From Rikenellaceae bacterium (GTDB lineage: Bacteria > Bacteroidota > Bacteroidia > Bacteroidales > UBA932), in the NCBI GenBank assembly GCA_012800665.1, contig JAAZIW010000214.1:1-14887 (forward strand): 14,887 nucleotides of DNA, written 5' to 3'. The translations under genes were made by a program, and so were the position numbers. Shown one piece after another: positions 13,354-14,887 of this stretch. The stretch's first letter is position 1. Each line of letters begins with the position of its first letter. The notes under the pieces were generated by a model. It worked only from the letters and a program-made list of their open reading frames with translations, ran no database searches and had not been told where the DNA came from.

Positions 13354-13732
13354 TTTTACGTTTCCAGTTCAGGATGGGGAGAAGGAAGGAAATTACAGCG
13401 GCTCCGCTCGCTTTTCTCGGCACCAAATCGACAGCCATCAAACCTCCGATAAAACTAACCAGCACGCCTATTGCAATGCCGAAGAGCACCATGGCTATTA
13501 TGTTAATCACCTTGCCGGGGCCTCCGAAAAGGAATAGCGCAAGTGCGATGGCTTCTAAAACCCCCGCGGCAAAAGCCGGATAATTGCGGTTCCCTTTGAA
13601 TATCGCATCTGACAGCCAGCCGGAAAAAACCGTTCCTATAATGCCGAAGATTGGATTGATGCCGATGATGGCGGCGGCTTCGGCCAAGTCATAGCCTTTG
13701 GCTTCCTGAAGAAAGATAACGCCCCGGCACAT
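13340..13732 (-). pseudogene. MFS sugar-phosphate transporter remnant (UhpC/GlpT-like)
   Basis: The 130-residue frame contains an internal stretch of a sugar-phosphate antiporter: GVIFLQEAKGYDLAEAAAIIGINPIFGIIGTVFSGWLSD, then KGNRNYPAF and three hydrophobic segments up to MAVDLVPRKASGAA. Full transporters of this group have about 12 membrane segments and well over 400 residues. Here the N-terminal half is missing. After KASGAA the sequence jumps to VISFLLPILNWKRKKQVI, which looks like the normal cytoplasmic end, so the last membrane segments have been deleted internally. Just upstream, TGATAACCAATG contains stops and the nominal ATG is accidental. It cannot form a working carrier. UhpC-type proteins import or sense hexose phosphates. 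Confidence 0.75.
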
Positions 13733-13766
13733 TGGTTATCAAAGCATAGGGGTAAGCAAGACCATC

Positions 13767-13875
13767 CTAATCTGTTGCAAGGCGTTCTGAAGTTTCATCT
13801 TGGGCTTTGAGCGAAAAAGATAAAAGCAAGAGAAGGGAGATGGAGATAAATCTATTAATTAAAATTTCAAGGTGG
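13767..13875 (-). pseudogene. Remnant of a secreted-protein N-terminus
   Basis: After the phosphatase stop, a different frame reads ILINRFISISLLLLLSFSL followed by KAQ and DETSERLATD, then a stop at 13767. This has the form of a lipophilic signal peptide with a Bacteroidetes-style A-Q cleavage site. No start codon of its own is evident nearby. It abuts the transporter remnant, suggesting that a deletion joined two unrelated genes. It may be coincidence. Confidence 0.3.
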
Positions 13876-14653
13876 CTATAATGGGATAATGATCTGATAT
13901 ATACGGGATATTCTTGTAAGACTTGTCTATTACGGAGAAGCGTCTGCATCTGCGGAAGCCCTGGTAATAAATGTAGTCTATCACATAGCGGTCTTTTCTT
14001 TTACCGAAGGCGGTGAATGTGCTTACATCCGGCCCTTTGCGTTTTGCGCTGAGACGGGCGTTGGTCATGCGCTCGTTCAAATCGAGAATCACCTGATTAT
14101 CATCGGGAATATTGAAATCTCCGGTTAGAATAACAGGGCGGCCGCCTGCAAGAGAGTCGATTCTTTCTTCAATCAAAGCCAGCCCTTTCTCCCGGGCAAG
14201 ACCGCTGATATGGTCAAGATGTGTATTTACGAACAGCAATTCTTTCCCTCCTCTTTTGAGTTTCAGGATAACCCAGGTCGCTGTCCGCGTATTTTTGGCA
14301 TTCCAGCCTTTAGAAGGCTCAGAGGGTGTCTCGCTGAGCCAGAAAGTGCCTTTGTCCAAAAGCTCGAACTTGTCTTTCTTCCAGAATATTTCTGTTCTTT
14401 CACCGGTGAATCCTACTTCTCTGCCTATACCATATCCCTCATATTCAGGGCACTCGTTCAATATGAATTCCGCCTGGAAATCAAAACATTCCTGAACGCC
14501 TATCAAATCGGGGGACTGGGCTTTAAGCATTGCCGGTGTAGCGATTTTACGGTTATTCCAATGATGGTCACCATCTTTTGCGGTGCCATATCTCATGTTA
14601 TAAGACATAACCGAGATGGATATCAAAAAAGAGCAAAGAATTGTATTTAACAT
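13859..14653 (-). CDS. Endonuclease/exonuclease/phosphatase-family hydrolase
   Basis: A 264-residue protein with the metal-dependent EEP fold. VMSYNMRYG supplies N19, GVQECFDFQ supplies the metal-binding E55, NTHLDH is at 143-148, LTGDFNIPDD supplies D179 and N181, VIDYIYY contributes D226, and ISDHYPI the catalytic D254-H255 pair. All signature residues are present, so it should be active on a phosphodiester or phosphomonoester; the substrate is unknown. The frame continues upstream to 14743, but the ATG at 14653 is chosen because a TATCTTTG box lies just before it. The short hydrophobic N-terminus (MLNTILCSFLISISV) may be a rudimentary export signal. The stop at 13859 is followed directly by the gene remnants. 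Confidence 0.85.
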   Translation of the reverse strand: MLNTILCSFLISISVMSYNMRYGTAKDGDHHWNNRKIATPAMLKAQSPDLIGVQECFDFQAEFILNECPEYEGYGIGREVGFTGERTEIFWKKDKFELLDKGTFWLSETPSEPSKGWNAKNTRTATWVILKLKRGGKELLFVNTHLDHISGLAREKGLALIEERIDSLAGGRPVILTGDFNIPDDNQVILDLNERMTNARLSAKRKGPDVSTFTAFGKRKDRYVIDYIYYQGFRRCRRFSVIDKSYKNIPYISDHYPIIATLKF

Positions 14654-14680
14654 AAGCGGTTCGAAATTAAATAATAAACA

Positions 14681-14688
14681 CAAAGATA
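14681..14688 (-). promoter_or_regulatory. -7 box of the EEP hydrolase gene
   Basis: The minus strand reads TATCTTTG, identical to the box of the first ATPase gene and of the IS4 transposase. It predicts transcription from about 14675 and a leader of about 22 nt to the ATG at 14653. No TTTG is seen at -33. Confidence 0.5.
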
Positions 14689-14736
14689 ATAAAAATATCC
14701 CTTGGCTTCGGGTTGGCAGCGGGGAAAGTGCGGTAT

Positions 14737-14887
14737 TTAACAATCATAGTTGGGTGGGAGGGGTTCGGGTGGGGCCGGATTCGGATGGGGGCGGATTCGG
14801 GTGGCGCCGGAGGATTCGGGTGGGGGCGGGGGTGGGGGTGGCGGATTCGGGTAGGGCGGATTTTTCGGGCGGAAAGGCTGCTTCGGG
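14737..14887 (-). CDS. Possible proline-rich C-terminal tail of a gene entering from the right (partial)
   Basis: On the minus strand a frame stays open from the window edge to a TAA at 14737-14739, about 49 codons. It reads as roughly half proline, with NPPYPNPPPPPPPPPESS and later PAPPEPLPPNYDC before the stop. Such tails occur on envelope proteins, but a C-rich strand gives proline codons in any case, so low-complexity non-coding DNA is an equal alternative. The 48 bp between its stop and the EEP -7 box is free of genes. Confidence 0.25.
   Translation of the reverse strand, partial: PKQPFRPKNPPYPNPPPPPPPPPESSGATRIRPHPNPAPPEPLPPNYDC
14749..14887 (+). repeat. G-rich low-complexity tract with GGATTCGG units
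   Basis: GGATTCGG occurs at 14777, 14793, 14812 and 14843, embedded in many runs of three to five G. Four consecutive G-runs (14752-14774), with loops of one to three bases, fit the canonical G-quadruplex pattern; 14822-14838 adds three runs of five G. The strand bias is extreme: cytosine is rare on the plus strand. Confidence 0.8.

Noticed and set aside
14112..14650. Plus-strand frames opposite the EEP hydrolase
   Set aside because: The minus-strand gene has all catalytic motifs; the opposite frames have none.
1..14887. tRNA, rRNA or riboswitch
   Set aside because: No cloverleaf, rRNA-like or recognisable riboswitch sequence was seen on either strand by eye.

Overview
The window looks like an accessory, partly decayed stretch of a Bacteroidales-type (Prevotella/Muribaculaceae-like) chromosome. 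The evidence is repeated Bacteroidetes-style promoters (-7 TAnnTTTG, with -33 TTTG 18-19 bp away at the two best sites), weak Shine-Dalgarno use, IS4- and IS21-like elements of the type common in that phylum, and the protein families present. The assignment is inferred; there is no rRNA or tRNA marker in the window.

Layout. 1-328: end(s) of IS21-like mobile DNA with two different 24-bp-period repeat sets. 317-1868 (minus): a three-gene operon (SAM methyltransferase, GyrI-like effector-binding protein, small membrane protein) whose last gene is cut off by that mobile DNA. 2061-3104: a dead, internally deleted IS4-family element. 3065-8577 (minus): a restriction/defence operon made of an XRE regulator, a methylase-like subunit, a giant GIY-YIG-like/helicase/adenine-methylase polypeptide and an OLD-like ATPase. 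Each of its four genes carries a lesion: two single-base frameshifts, one nonsense codon and one IS truncation. 8578-8886: intergenic, with candidate regulatory palindromes.

8887-11726: two divergent AAA_14-DUF4143 ATPase genes. Between them lie two unrelated but precisely periodic tandem arrays, with periods of 32 bp and 39 bp. Each array runs into the start codon of its own gene. This is the most unusual structure in the window and the best candidate for something undescribed.

11729-13202 (minus): a tightly packed, ordinary-looking operon (57-aa small protein, D-aminoacyl-tRNA deacylase dtd, HD-domain protein). 13203-13340: a gap with two near-identical hairpin repeats. 13340-13870: scar of a sugar-phosphate MFS transporter joined to the remnant of a secreted-protein gene. 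13859-14653 (minus): an endonuclease/exonuclease/phosphatase-family protein. 14737-14887: extremely G-rich DNA that on the minus strand reads as an open, proline-rich tail running off the window.

The defence genes, IS element and transporter scar all show decay by deletion and point mutation, while the dtd operon and the two ATPase genes look intact. Family assignments come from recognising sequence motifs by eye; no database search was run.
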